Shown here: positions 1-7,707 of the stretch, one piece after another
How positions within the stretch are numbered: position 1 is the first letter of the stretch
How the letters are laid out: each line of letters starts with the position of its first letter
Assembly: GCF_020734105.1 (NCBI RefSeq)
Contig: NZ_JAJAFR010000003.1
Span: forward strand, 124,001-188,000
Source: Alkalihalobacillus deserti
GTDB lineage: Bacteria; Bacillota; Bacilli; Bacillales; Bacillaceae_D
Direction: 5' to 3'
DNA: 64,000 nt
Position numbers and translations under genes: made by a program
Notes under the pieces: generated by a model
What the model was told of the DNA's origin: nothing
Seen by the model: only the letters and a program-made list of their open reading frames with translations
Databases searched by the model: none

Positions 1-168
1 CAGCCAACTGAATTGCCACTGCTTGAAGCAAGCATTAAAAAAGCACAGGCTGATATGGAGTTATTTGCCCTTGATACTGAAAATGCTCAAGCTAAACAGA
101 TGTATAAGTGGTGTGCCGAACAAATGAAACAAGTACATGAAGTGGTTTCTCCATTCACGAAATCGTAA
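1..168 (+). CDS. DUF1657 family small protein (3' part only)
   Basis: The first frame of the window is open from base 1 and stops at 166-168, so the 5' end lies outside. The 55 visible residues contain ALDTENAQAKQMYKWCAEQM, which matches the pattern of the complete DUF1657 protein at 3234-3443 (LETENQQAKQTFQQLAQQQ). DUF1657 proteins are roughly 65-70 residue helical proteins of spore-formers that often sit beside spoVA-like and DUF421 genes; their biochemical role is unknown. The C-terminus here (VVSPFTKS) lacks the acidic EEP tail of the other copy. The family call is by motif only. The gene begins a DUF421/DUF1657-rich segment. Confidence 0.65.
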   Translation, partial: QPTELPLLEASIKKAQADMELFALDTENAQAKQMYKWCAEQMKQVHEVVSPFTKS

Positions 169-260
169 TCCTTTCATTGAATCAATTGATGTATTTTGAC
201 TATAAAATGTTAGTTTTCTTCTTGAGTAATTGCACAAAAAATAATTGTACATTTTCAAAC

Positions 261-299
261 CCCTTCGTTTTTGCGAATGCTACGAAGGGACTCTTTTGT
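261..299 (+). terminator. Probable rho-independent terminator after the DUF1657 gene
   Basis: CCCTTCGT at 261-268 pairs with ACGAAGGG at 282-289 and is followed by a short T-rich run (CTCTTTTG). It lies about 90 bases after the partial DUF1657 stop codon. The T-run is weak, so termination efficiency is uncertain. Confidence 0.5.
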
Positions 300-641
300 T
301 TAAAATTTTCTTCGATTATTTTAAAAGAGAAACCTTTTACGAGGTAGACTTTAAAAACTAAAAGATCCCTGAAATTTCTAGCATTGTTTAAGGTCAGATG
401 GTTGGAAATGAAACAAAAATACTTTAGGCCTTTTTATGTTTTTTGTATCTAAGGACTTTAAATTTACTAGCCATAATCAAGTGATTTTACAATCTTTTGG
501 GAATACTTAAATTGTAATCATTTTGCTGCAAGGTTTTTTGCTTGCTACGGGTAGTTTTCTCCATCTATAAGCACGTTAGCTAAGCCACGAAACGTAATCT
601 TAAGTGAAATCGACTGATAAAAAGTGAAGGGAAGAGATTCA
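300..641. other. AT-rich intergenic region, no gene seen
   Basis: No convincing coding frame, RNA gene or repeat was seen here. It presumably holds the promoter for the DUF421 gene that follows, but no clear -35/-10 pair could be assigned. Confidence 0.4.
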
Positions 642-1121
642 TTGGAATATATTATTTCATTTGCCAAAGCATTAGGTATGTTTGTTGTTGGGCTTACGGC
701 TTTTCGGTTGATGGGTAGTCAAGCTGTTGGTAGATTAACTGATTTTGATCTGGTTGTGGCAATTGCCATTGGTGCATTAATTGCTAAACCACTTTCAGAC
801 CCAGAATTAAATGCATGGATTTCAGTGGTCGCTATCTTCGCGCTGGTAGTCGCTCAAATTATCATTAGTTGGTTGTCTCTTAAAAGCACCGTATTTGAAA
901 GCGTTATTGCAGGTAAAACCATTAAGGTGATTGACAATGGATCAATTATTATGAATGGATTGCGTAAAGCAAGAATAAGCAAAAATGAATTAAGTGAGGA
1001 ATTACGAGTGAAGGGATTTCGGTCTCCTTCTGAAGTACAGGAAGGTTTTCTGGAACCAAACGGTAAGTTAAGCTTATTTGGAAAAGAAAAACAGGACCAA
1101 TCAAAAAAGGAAAATCAATAA
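642..1121 (+). CDS. DUF421 (YetF-like) membrane protein, short form
   Basis: Integral membrane protein of the DUF421/YetF family with three N-terminal hydrophobic segments (roughly residues 5-25, 35-52, 57-78) and a short cytoplasmic region carrying the family-like stretch FLEPNGKLSLF. About 159 residues, against 220-240 for the two minus-strand paralogues at 2397 and 5644, so only one of the two usual soluble subdomains is present. The TTG at 642 is preferred because AAGGGAAGAG lies just upstream; the in-frame GTG at 624 has no visible ribosome site. The charged C-terminus (KEKQDQSKKENQ) is natural in appearance. It is followed 36 bases later by a potassium-channel gene, so the two may be cotranscribed. 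Family role: membrane proteins of unknown activity, often linked to sporulation clusters. Confidence 0.75.
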   Translation: MEYIISFAKALGMFVVGLTAFRLMGSQAVGRLTDFDLVVAIAIGALIAKPLSDPELNAWISVVAIFALVVAQIIISWLSLKSTVFESVIAGKTIKVIDNGSIIMNGLRKARISKNELSEELRVKGFRSPSEVQEGFLEPNGKLSLFGKEKQDQSKKENQ

Positions 1122-1157
1122 TTTAAATTAAACGGTATTCCAAGGAGCTATCAATAA

Positions 1158-1958
1158 ATGTTAATAGCACTCATAAAAAAAGTACTTAAAAAAACAATTA
1201 ATATAGAACATTGGAAATTAATATCAATAGGTGTTATTTTCATCATTTTAAGTTCATTTATTATTTATATTATTGAGCCGGATGAATTTAAAAATCCTCT
1301 TAATGGATTTTGGTTTGTGATGACTACAGTTTCCCAAGTTGGCTTTGGCGATTATATTCCTAAAACAACTTTTGGTAGGCTTTATACTGTTATATTGTAC
1401 CTTGTTGGGGTAGGTTTTTTTGCAATTATCATTGCTAAATGGATAGATTTACTGAATAATTATGAAGAATTAAAGGAGGCGGAAATCCTGGGTTATAAAG
1501 GGAAAAATCATATCGTTGTTATTAATTGGTCTCAAAAAGCTAAAATTACAATGGAAGAAATTTTAGTCCAAAATCAAAATATTGATATTATATTAATTGA
1601 TGTATTCAAGGATTCCCCCATAGAACATGATCAAGTTCACTATGTTCAAGGAAATGCAACGAAAATAGATACTCTTCAAAGAGCAAATATTCTGCATGCA
1701 GAATCTATTTGCATTTTTGCACCTGATTTTGTAATAGATAAGGTGGCGGGAGACGGGAAGACTTTATTGATTGCTTCAACGATTAAACAATTAGCAAAGC
1801 AGAAAATGGCTAACATTTATATTATTGTCGAGATTTTAGATGAAGACCATGTATCTAATACGAATCTAGATTGTATAGATGAATTCATTTTATCGAACAA
1901 GCCATTTTCTCATTTAATGGCTAAAACTGCCTTACATAAGCAGCTTGATTACTCATAA
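1158..1958 (+). CDS. Two-TM potassium channel with RCK (TrkA-N) domain
   Basis: 266 residues. Residues about 20-38 and 72-95 are membrane helices around a pore loop whose filter is VGFGD (61-65), the usual bacterial variant of VGYGD; this identifies a K+-selective two-TM channel. From about residue 110 a Rossmann-like regulator of conductance (RCK/TrkA-N) domain begins (GKNHIVVINWSQKA), as in YugO-type channels. Ribosome site AAGGAG lies just before ATG 1158. It is downstream of and codirectional with a DUF421 gene. A plausible role is K+ efflux or sensing, but ligand and gating cannot be read from the sequence. The RCK domain looks complete in its N-lobe and the protein ends at about the length expected for a single-RCK subunit. 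Confidence 0.88.
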   Translation: MLIALIKKVLKKTINIEHWKLISIGVIFIILSSFIIYIIEPDEFKNPLNGFWFVMTTVSQVGFGDYIPKTTFGRLYTVILYLVGVGFFAIIIAKWIDLLNNYEELKEAEILGYKGKNHIVVINWSQKAKITMEEILVQNQNIDIILIDVFKDSPIEHDQVHYVQGNATKIDTLQRANILHAESICIFAPDFVIDKVAGDGKTLLIASTIKQLAKQKMANIYIIVEILDEDHVSNTNLDCIDEFILSNKPFSHLMAKTALHKQLDYS

Positions 1959-2256
1959 AAAACGTTATAAAGAAAGGGGGGTGCTGAAATGAGCGACCTT
2001 CCTTTCCATGATATATAAAAACTTTTTTGAGTTTATTTAAGCGGTCGAACAGTATAGATGAGGCAGAAAAAAGTGTTAAGGACCTAGGGGGCTAGAGTAC
2101 CTTTACTGAAAAAAACTTGATCTTAACCATGCCAAAGACATTCAACCCGTGAGCTAGTAGGATGAGTGGACGAATATAGCCTGTCAACTACATGATCGGG
2201 CTATGTAAGGAGTGATGGTACACGAAAAACATACATACATAAAGGAGAACAAATCA

Positions 2257-2445
2257 GTGGAAAATCTAGTAAACTATGAAGCAAACGTTCTAGAGGCTCG
2301 TTACGAAGCCAACGACCTCGTAAGACCATATATTCGGCTAGAGACGTCTACCAACCAAATGTTGTATAGCTATTGTCAATTCATAACTGAAAAAACTTAC
2401 TTATATGGAAAAACCGTTAATGAATTGTTCTCCTCTTTAACATAG
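2257..2445 (+). CDS. Hypothetical small protein
   Basis: 62-residue frame starting at GTG 2257, chosen because AAAGGAG ends nine bases upstream; an earlier in-frame start near 2212 also has a purine-rich leader. The protein is polar and tyrosine-rich (ANVLEARYEANDLVRPYI, then QMLYSYCQFITEKTYLYG) with no membrane segment. I do not recognise it. Its last 49 bases overlap the 3' end of the convergent DUF421 gene on the other strand. It could be a real small gene or the remains of a longer one, since the upstream 250 bases have gene-like but broken frames. Confidence 0.35.
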   Translation: MENLVNYEANVLEARYEANDLVRPYIRLETSTNQMLYSYCQFITEKTYLYGKTVNELFSSLT

Positions 2446-3062
2446 GCGTAAAAAATAGCTCTAAAGTCATGGAATCCTTTACCTTCTAATTCATTTTTTA
2501 ACCATTTTTCCGTTTTACTCATAAATTTAAGATTTTCATGTTTAATTCTACCTTCTGAAATAACGGTTATTGGTAACCCTGGATATTTGGGCTTTATGTT
2601 TAAGTCATTAGGTGTTAAAGTGCGTAAATAACTTTTAGGGATCACACTCATGTGACCATTTGGTTCTAAGATAGCGTATTCTATATCTTGAATATCGGGA
2701 TATCCAAAAGAGCGAATACTCGATAATAATTCTGTTATCGAATAGCGAATTTGTTTTAAGTTTTTTTGAATAATCTCTCCATTTTTTATTAAAATGGTCG
2801 GTTCCCCAATAATAAAACGAGTTAGTGCTTCACGTAAACTCAACCTAGATAGCGTCAGATAAAAAAAGCCAATTAAGATAATGCATAGTAACGCATGAAA
2901 AAAACCTTTAATCTTAACGGCTCCAAGTGCTGAATAAGATAAAAAAATAACGGTTACAAGATCGTAGGCGGTCCACTGAGATAAAAGAGTTTTGCCAAGC
3001 AAACGCATAACGATAAATACGGATATAAATAAACCGGATAATTTCAAAGTTTCAAGTATCAT
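2397..3062 (-). CDS. DUF421 (YetF-like) membrane protein
   Basis: 221 residues: three N-terminal hydrophobic helices (about 5-22, 35-50, 56-75) followed by two soluble DUF421 subdomains, with PTILIKNGEIIQKNL in the first and YAILEPNGHMSVIPKS and GLPITVISEGRI in the second. This is the full-length architecture of B. subtilis YetF-type proteins, whose activity is unknown. ATG at 3062 has AAAGG a suitable distance upstream. It is divergent from the DUF1657 gene at 3234, and the 170-base gap between them contains the forespore-type promoter of that gene and a GAACAT-based palindrome. Confidence 0.85.
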   Translation of the reverse strand: MILETLKLSGLFISVFIVMRLLGKTLLSQWTAYDLVTVIFLSYSALGAVKIKGFFHALLCIILIGFFYLTLSRLSLREALTRFIIGEPTILIKNGEIIQKNLKQIRYSITELLSSIRSFGYPDIQDIEYAILEPNGHMSVIPKSYLRTLTPNDLNIKPKYPGLPITVISEGRIKHENLKFMSKTEKWLKNELEGKGFHDFRAIFYAYVKEENNSLTVFPYK

Positions 3063-3162
3063 TTGATCAAACCTTTTATGGGAGATTTAATTGATGAACA
3101 TTTCGAACATACATTTAATAATATGTTCATTTACAGCAAAGATTATTTTCAAGGTTGTATTT

Positions 3163-3191
3163 GTATAAGAAAATTTTATAAAAGCATATTA
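3163..3191 (+). promoter_or_regulatory. Predicted sigma-F/sigma-G type promoter for the DUF1657 gene
   Basis: GTATA at 3163-3167 and CATATTA at 3185-3191 are separated by 17 bases. They match the forespore consensus as I know it (GYATR, 16-18 bp, CATNNTA) at every defined position. The -10 element is 42 bases before the ATG at 3234. This suggests forespore expression; no experimental support is available here. Confidence 0.6.
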
Positions 3192-3233
3192 AGGTGTATA
3201 CACTTTTAAAGTACTATACTTAGGAGGCATAAA

Positions 3234-3443
3234 ATGACTGTTCAAACTCAAATTCAACAAGCATTAGCTTCAGCCCAAAGCGTTGAGGCAAGTTTAACTC
3301 AATTCAGTCTTGAAACAGAAAATCAGCAAGCAAAACAAACGTTCCAACAGCTAGCTCAGCAACAAAAAAACATTGTGCAACAATTACAAACTCGCTATGA
3401 TCAAGTCCTTCAAGAAGAACCACAATTTAACAATAATCAGTAA
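3234..3443 (+). CDS. DUF1657 family small protein
   Basis: Complete 69-residue helical protein (MTVQTQIQQALASAQSVEAS at the start, ending in LQEEPQFNNNQ), typical in length and in its repeated amphipathic Q-rich pattern for DUF1657. A strong AGGAGG ribosome site precedes ATG 3234. A near-consensus forespore promoter lies at 3163-3191 and a terminator at 3457-3487, so it appears to be a monocistronic forespore gene. DUF1657 genes are known companions of the mobile spoVA-type operons that raise spore heat resistance, but no spoVA gene is present in this window. Molecular function unknown. Confidence 0.85.
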   Translation: MTVQTQIQQALASAQSVEASLTQFSLETENQQAKQTFQQLAQQQKNIVQQLQTRYDQVLQEEPQFNNNQ

Positions 3444-3456
3444 TTTAGATAGAAAG

Positions 3457-3487
3457 CAGTAGCAGGGAATCCTGTTACTGTTTATTT
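3457..3487 (+). terminator. Rho-independent terminator of the DUF1657 gene
   Basis: CAGTAGCAGG (3457-3466) and CCTGTTACTG (3471-3480) form a 10-bp stem with one G-U pair and a GAAT loop, followed by TTTATTT. It is 14 bases after the stop codon. Confidence 0.8.
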
Positions 3488-3507
3488 AAAGTTATTCACT
3501 CTTCTGT

Positions 3508-4128
3508 TCATACATTTCTTAGTTGCCTAATCCACCAAAGTAATATACAACTCAGAAAAAAAGATACATCAATGATATATACTATACTCCACACATAACT
3601 AATGATGTTGAAAACAGGATTATTGTAAAAACCTTGATGTGGGTGTTGAATCCATTCATTAAATAAAAAGAATTTACGATCAGAAGTCTTGCTATCGATC
3701 ATAAACCAGGCGAAGTGAATAACAAATAAAGCAGTCGTATGTATAAAAAATAACTGTTGGCGATCCTTTATATAAGTTCTGACTTTATCGGTTGGTCCAT
3801 CTATCTCATTAAATTTGCGATACCTCTTACATTTGTGCTGTATATACGTATCCAAACGTTCAAAATCTGATTTTCCTAAAGTACTAGCATAGATAATAAA
3901 AACAATAATAACTACTTGAAAGAAAGAAACTTTGCCTGTGAAGTAATAATTTACTAAAGCTAATAAAGCTTGGAAAATAGTGCATAAGACTATGAGTAGC
4001 AAACACCAGTGACTAAGACGATCTAACTTCAGTCGGTACCGGCTAATTAAAAACACCAGCGCAGCTAGCCAAGTTAGTCCTTCTGAAAGAATAAATAAGA
4101 GCCACCCATGCTCATATAGGAAAGCCAA
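3508..4128 (-). CDS. Hypothetical multi-pass membrane protein
   Basis: 206 residues with about five hydrophobic segments (roughly 8-27, 38-58, 68-85, 125-143, 175-198) separated by a basic, polar loop (FERLDTYIQHKCKRYRKFNE, about 89-108). I do not recognise the family. ATG 4128 is preceded on its strand by GAGGGGGAAGAACG, an adequate ribosome site. It sits convergently with the DUF1657 gene whose terminator hairpin lies in the short gap between them. No catalytic motif is visible. Confidence 0.6.
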   Translation of the reverse strand: MAFLYEHGWLLFILSEGLTWLAALVFLISRYRLKLDRLSHWCLLLIVLCTIFQALLALVNYYFTGKVSFFQVVIIVFIIYASTLGKSDFERLDTYIQHKCKRYRKFNEIDGPTDKVRTYIKDRQQLFFIHTTALFVIHFAWFMIDSKTSDRKFFLFNEWIQHPHQGFYNNPVFNIISYVWSIVYIIDVSFFLSCILLWWIRQLRNV

Positions 4129-4495
4129 TCGTTCTTCCCCCTCTATCTAAGATTTAGTGCATGTCCTTAATTAATCTACCTATATGTTTCAAGAATTAGT
4201 TATATGTTTGCCTTCATTAGAAAATGGTTTATAACAAGAAAAAGAAGTCAAACCAAAGAAGCTGAAGGTGAAAACCGACCTTAAAAGATATGAGGAAGTG
4301 GCAATACTCCGGACGTTGCGCACCTGCGGATTAAAAAGCCTTTATAGAGGGCAAAAAGAAGCAGCGGTTATGCTTCAAAAAAACTGATTTTTATCATAGC
4401 TTTTATTCGGTAGAGAGCGATTAATTTCGAGAATATATAACTTCGCTTACGGGGATAAAATAAGGTTAGCACTCTTTTAACGAGGCGTTAAAAAG
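4129..4495. other. Intergenic stretch without a recognisable gene
   Basis: No open frame of note. The composition is similar to the flanking decayed DUF1657 copy, and this may be further gene debris, but nothing specific could be matched. Confidence 0.35.
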
Positions 4496-4708
4496 GTGAC
4501 AGTGGGCACAGAAAATAGGCAAGCTTTAGCAAATGCCAAAAGTACAAGTGAATTTTGAAACGTTTGCAATTCAATCAAAAGGAGGTAGCTAAAGAAAGGT
4601 ATACCGAAGCGTTGGTACAAATTCTAGATGTTATAGATTTGGTTAGAAATACGAATGGAAAAACTTGAGCAGGAAGAGCCGAGTGTTAAAATGAATTTAA
4701 AAGTTTAA
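4496..4708 (+). pseudogene. DUF1657 pseudogene (frameshifted)
   Basis: Reading in pieces gives a recognisable DUF1657 protein. GTG 4496 starts VTVGTENRQALANAKSTSEF and then hits TGA. One frame over continues NFETFAIQSK. A third segment reads AKERYTEALVQILDVIDLVR, and a last frame gives RMEKLEQEEPSVKM before TAA at 4706-4708. The pieces line up in order with the intact 69-residue copy at 3234 (QALASAQ, LETENQQAKQ, LQEEPQF), and the total span of about 71 codons equals the family length. At least three frame changes make it non-functional. No forespore promoter of the kind seen at 3163 was found upstream. Confidence 0.65.
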
Positions 4709-4728
4709 AAACATGATGAATTAACATG

Positions 4729-4753
4729 GACTATCTCAGATTTTTGAGCTAGT
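4729..4753. terminator. Hairpin between the DUF1657 pseudogene and the lipoprotein gene
   Basis: GGACTATCTCA (4729-4739) can pair with TGAGCTAGTCC (about 4743-4753) with one mismatch, followed on the plus strand by TTTCGGCTATTTT. It lies 20 bases after the pseudogene stop and close to the 3' end of the minus-strand lipoprotein gene. It is a plausible shared terminator with a poor T-run. Confidence 0.4.
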
Positions 4754-4766
4754 CCTTTCGGCTATT

Positions 4767-5126
4767 TTACATATTATAAATGTTAGTTAATCGATAATGG
4801 ATCTGTCTTAATCTTAACAGACATTCTACCTCATCCTCATCTTTTACGTATTCTTTAAGCAATTCAACCTCTAATCCAATATCTTGGTAATCGCTTTGTG
4901 CTGCTAAAAGTTGCAACTTCCATTTTTGCTGTGTGTATCTTTTTTCAAATGCGGAAATGTTTGATCGGACATCGTCCCATTCTTCCTCTTCAATCAGGTG
5001 TTGTAACTCATTAATTTCATTAAATAATAATTCATCTTTTTCCGTTTTTACCATATTTCCGACATTGCAGCCTGAAAGAAAGGTTAAAATCAACAATAAT
5101 CGAAAAGCACTGCTAATTCCTGTCAT
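4767..5126 (-). CDS. DUF4363-like lipoprotein
   Basis: 119 residues. The N-terminus is a lipoprotein signal: hydrophobic stretch 8-17, then FLSGC with the lipid-acceptor Cys at about 20. The mature part is acidic and helical (EEEEWDDVRSNISAFEKRYT, W-K-LQLL, KDEDEVECLLRLRQI), resembling DUF4363 proteins, which commonly accompany DUF421 genes in bacilli. TAAGGAG lies seven bases upstream of the ATG. It is probably anchored on the outer face of the membrane. Function unknown; the context suggests it belongs to the DUF421/DUF1657 module. The family assignment is by pattern only. Confidence 0.6.
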   Translation of the reverse strand: MTGISSAFRLLLILTFLSGCNVGNMVKTEKDELLFNEINELQHLIEEEEWDDVRSNISAFEKRYTQQKWKLQLLAAQSDYQDIGLEVELLKEYVKDEDEVECLLRLRQIHYRLTNIYNM

Positions 5127-5217
5127 GTAAACACTCCTTAAATTACTTCTTAAAACGATGTTTCAATATAGTTTGCCCAATAATAGAAATAAGAAACAGA
5201 TAATGGAGGGGGTCTGT

Positions 5218-5286
5218 TTGATTAGAGGTGTGGTCCGAATTTTTTTTATTTTGACCAGCTTATGGGAAGTATTGGGAATTAAGTGA
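5218..5286 (+). CDS. Possible 22-residue membrane peptide
   Basis: TTG 5218 is preceded by GGAGGGGG six bases away and opens a frame of 22 codons (MIRGVVRIFFILTSLWEVLG, then IK) ending at TGA 5284-5286. The peptide is hydrophobic enough to insert in a membrane. It lies in a 517-base gap that otherwise holds no gene. The only support is a strong ribosome site; no homologue is known to me. Confidence 0.25.
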   Translation: MIRGVVRIFFILTSLWEVLGIK

Positions 5287-5473
5287 ATATGGTTATACGA
5301 AAGAAATAACGATACATTAAAAATGTCACAAATTAAGTATAAGTTATTAGTGGCTGTAAACATTAAGTTGTTTCAAGCAAATTTAGTTAATTTCTCTTTT
5401 TCAAACTGAAAAATAAAACATTGTTAGAGAATGAGTGGATATTTAAAAGAGTAAAGGTACATAGTTCGTTTAT

Positions 5474-5512
5474 AAAAACATTCCCAATGGTTGAATTTGG
5501 GAATGTTTTTAT
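5474..5512. terminator. Strong, probably bidirectional terminator
   Basis: AAAACATTCCCAA (about 5475-5487) and TTGGGAATGTTTT (about 5497-5509) form a perfect stem around an 8-9 base loop, with A-run before and T-run after, so it can work on both strands. It is 130 bases beyond the 3' end of the minus-strand DUF421 gene at 5644, and may serve that gene or a small plus-strand transcript covering 5218-5286. Confidence 0.7.
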
Positions 5513-5643
5513 TTGCTAGTTAGATGATAAATAATTACAGAGGGCTGTTTTTTAGATCGCTTATATTAACCATTTGTGGAGGAGAAGTGTGTAGATGTGA
5601 ACCGACAAAGCTATAATAATCGTTCTTTAATGAAATATGGCTA

Positions 5644-6357
5644 TCAGTGTTGAATGCGTTGGTATTTTTCGTCCTTTCGTGTATAAGCGAGGTTAAGTTT
5701 CCCTTCGTCATTCATCATACAAAGAAAAATACTCTCAATACGAACGATGCCTTCGTTATGCAAACGCGTACGGAGGATTTCTTTTGTAATATTGAGTTCT
5801 TTTAAAATTTCTTCTTGCATAATTCCTTCAATGATAACGGGATAAGATAATCCACTATTTTTCTTTTTAATCCCTAAATCCTCCATACTAGGAGCTGACT
5901 TCTCGGGCTTTTTTTGAATACTAAGGTCCCCATTTGCTTCAATAATACCTAGTAGGACATCATTTATATCGAATACATCTTTCTGACGGAGTAACTGAAA
6001 GACATTATCGATTGTATATTGAATTGATTTTAGATTATCAATTAATAATTGCCCATTTTTTATCACAACAGTAGGCTCAAAGGTAATTATTTTTCCTAAC
6101 CTACGCCTTTTTAATACGATCATTGCAACAGCTTTTTGAAAGAAGCCAATTGCAACAATTGCAAAGGCTGTATAAATATGACTAACAGAAGGATCGGCTA
6201 AATCAGCGCCAGAAACACTTGCAAGCGTAACAAAAATGAGAAAATCAAAGATCGGCACTTCGCCGATTGATCTTTTCCCCATGAATAATGTCGCTCCAAG
6301 TAAAAGAGGGAAAATTGTTAGGATACGCCCTAAAATATTAGCAAGATCTAATAGCAA
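5644..6357 (-). CDS. DUF421 (YetF-like) membrane protein
   Basis: 237 residues with three N-terminal hydrophobic helices (about 8-25, 38-52, 58-77) and two soluble DUF421 subdomains (PTVVIKNGQLLIDNL; LGIIEANGDLSIQKK; SYPVIIEGIMQEEIL). It resembles the longer YetF/YkjA-like proteins. The start is TTG 6357: the frame is closed by an in-frame TGA just upstream and GAGG lies about 11 bases before the TTG. It is the third DUF421 member within 6.4 kb and is divergent from dacB. No enzymatic activity is established for the family. Confidence 0.83.
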   Translation of the reverse strand: MLLDLANILGRILTIFPLLLGATLFMGKRSIGEVPIFDFLIFVTLASVSGADLADPSVSHIYTAFAIVAIGFFQKAVAMIVLKRRRLGKIITFEPTVVIKNGQLLIDNLKSIQYTIDNVFQLLRQKDVFDINDVLLGIIEANGDLSIQKKPEKSAPSMEDLGIKKKNSGLSYPVIIEGIMQEEILKELNITKEILRTRLHNEGIVRIESIFLCMMNDEGKLNLAYTRKDEKYQRIQH

Positions 6358-6558
6358 ATGACATCATTCCTCATCTCATACCAAATTATCTATTCAGTAT
6401 TACCTCATTTAGTAAAGATAAAACTAGTAGTTAATGAATAATTATCTGTTCTAGTCATAACATTGGTTGTCCTGCATAGACATTGCTAGTAAGAGAAGAA
6501 AAGACAAGCATAACGTTTCACATCAGGGGACTACATTAAATGACAGGGCGGGATTAAA

Positions 6559-7707
6559 ATGGGAAGAAAACTTGCACTTATACTGATTGCAGTTTTAGTT
6601 ATTGTGACTAATGTACCCTTACATGCTCTAGCCGAGCAAAGGAACTTCTCTGTTTCTGCTCAAGCTGCTGTCCTCATTGAGCAGGAATCTGGAAGGGTTT
6701 TATACGGGAAAAATGAGAATACACCAATGAGGATTGCGAGTATTACGAAAATTATGACGGCTATTCTAGCGATAGAGTCTGGAAAAATGAATGAGATGGT
6801 CAAAGTCACTTCAAGAGCAGAAGGGACGGAGGGTTCCTCCCTGTATTTAAGAGCTGGAGAGAAAATTAAGTTAGAAGATTTAGTGTATGGTCTTATGCTT
6901 AGAAGCGGAAATGATTCAGCTGTAGCGATTGCAGAACATGTCGGTGGAAGTCTTGAAGGCTTTATTTATTTAATGAATGAAAAAGCGAAAGAAATTGGAA
7001 TGAATAACACGATGTTTCAGAATCCCCATGGTTTAGATGATCATGAAGATCATTATTCAAGTGCTTATGATATGGCATTATTAACGCAATATGCAATGGG
7101 GAGTGATCAGTATCGCACGATTGTTTCAACCAAAAGTTACCGTGTGGATGGCGAACAAATTAGGGTATGGCGTAACAAAAACCGTTTGTTGACAGAGCTT
7201 TATAAATATTCAACAGGGGGAAAAACGGGGTATACAAAGCGTGCAAAACGAACACTTGTATCAACAGCAAAAAAAGATGGGACCAATTTAATTGCGGTAA
7301 CCCTTAATGCTCCTAGTGATTGGCATGATCATATGAATTTATTCAATTGGGCATTTAACGCGTATACAATGGAAGTTCTAGTTGAAGAAGGGATTCTATT
7401 AGAAATTGATGACGAGTTTTACAAGGACCACGTGTATGCCCCGTATTCGTTTGAATACCCTTTAACTAATTCTGAGCAAGATGCTTTAATTAAAGAAATC
7501 ACTTTGTATCGACCACCGGGAAAAATTCGTTCACAAAATTACGCACCACCTCAACCAGTGGGAAAAGTTGAATTTAAAATAAATGATGATCTAATTGGTC
7601 AAATACCATTATTATATGATGCTCCGGAAGTGGAAGAAAAGAAAGGATTTTGGGCTAGATTTATTGACATTTTTTCTTTCACAATTGGGGTGAGAAGCAG
7701 TGATTAA
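6559..7707 (+). CDS. dacB: Sporulation D-alanyl-D-alanine carboxypeptidase (PBP5*-like)
   Basis: Serine-type DD-peptidase that trims pentapeptide stems, in the outer forespore or mother-cell membrane during cortex synthesis. A signal peptide of about 25 residues ends in LHALA. The penicillin-binding motifs are in order: S61-ITK (SxxK), SGN near residue 117, and KTG near residue 223 in TGGKTGYTKRAKRT. The C-terminal beta-rich domain follows. Length 382 matches B. subtilis DacB. The gene overlaps spmA by eight bases, reproducing the dacB-spmA-spmB operon, which in B. subtilis is mother-cell (sigma-E) controlled. The upstream ribosome site (GGGCGGG) is modest. The symbol rests on operon context as much as sequence, since DacA/DacF are similar. 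Confidence 0.92.
   Translation: MGRKLALILIAVLVIVTNVPLHALAEQRNFSVSAQAAVLIEQESGRVLYGKNENTPMRIASITKIMTAILAIESGKMNEMVKVTSRAEGTEGSSLYLRAGEKIKLEDLVYGLMLRSGNDSAVAIAEHVGGSLEGFIYLMNEKAKEIGMNNTMFQNPHGLDDHEDHYSSAYDMALLTQYAMGSDQYRTIVSTKSYRVDGEQIRVWRNKNRLLTELYKYSTGGKTGYTKRAKRTLVSTAKKDGTNLIAVTLNAPSDWHDHMNLFNWAFNAYTMEVLVEEGILLEIDDEFYKDHVYAPYSFEYPLTNSEQDALIKEITLYRPPGKIRSQNYAPPQPVGKVEFKINDDLIGQIPLLYDAPEVEEKKGFWARFIDIFSFTIGVRSSD

Noticed and set aside
1989..2018. Nine-codon frame MSDLPFHDI behind an AAAGGGGGG site
   Set aside because: Too short to support; no terminator or leader-peptide logic with a downstream gene is evident.
5588..5643. Short frames after GGAGGAG near 5580
   Set aside because: The frames end within 20 codons and point into the convergent DUF421 gene; nothing supports a gene.
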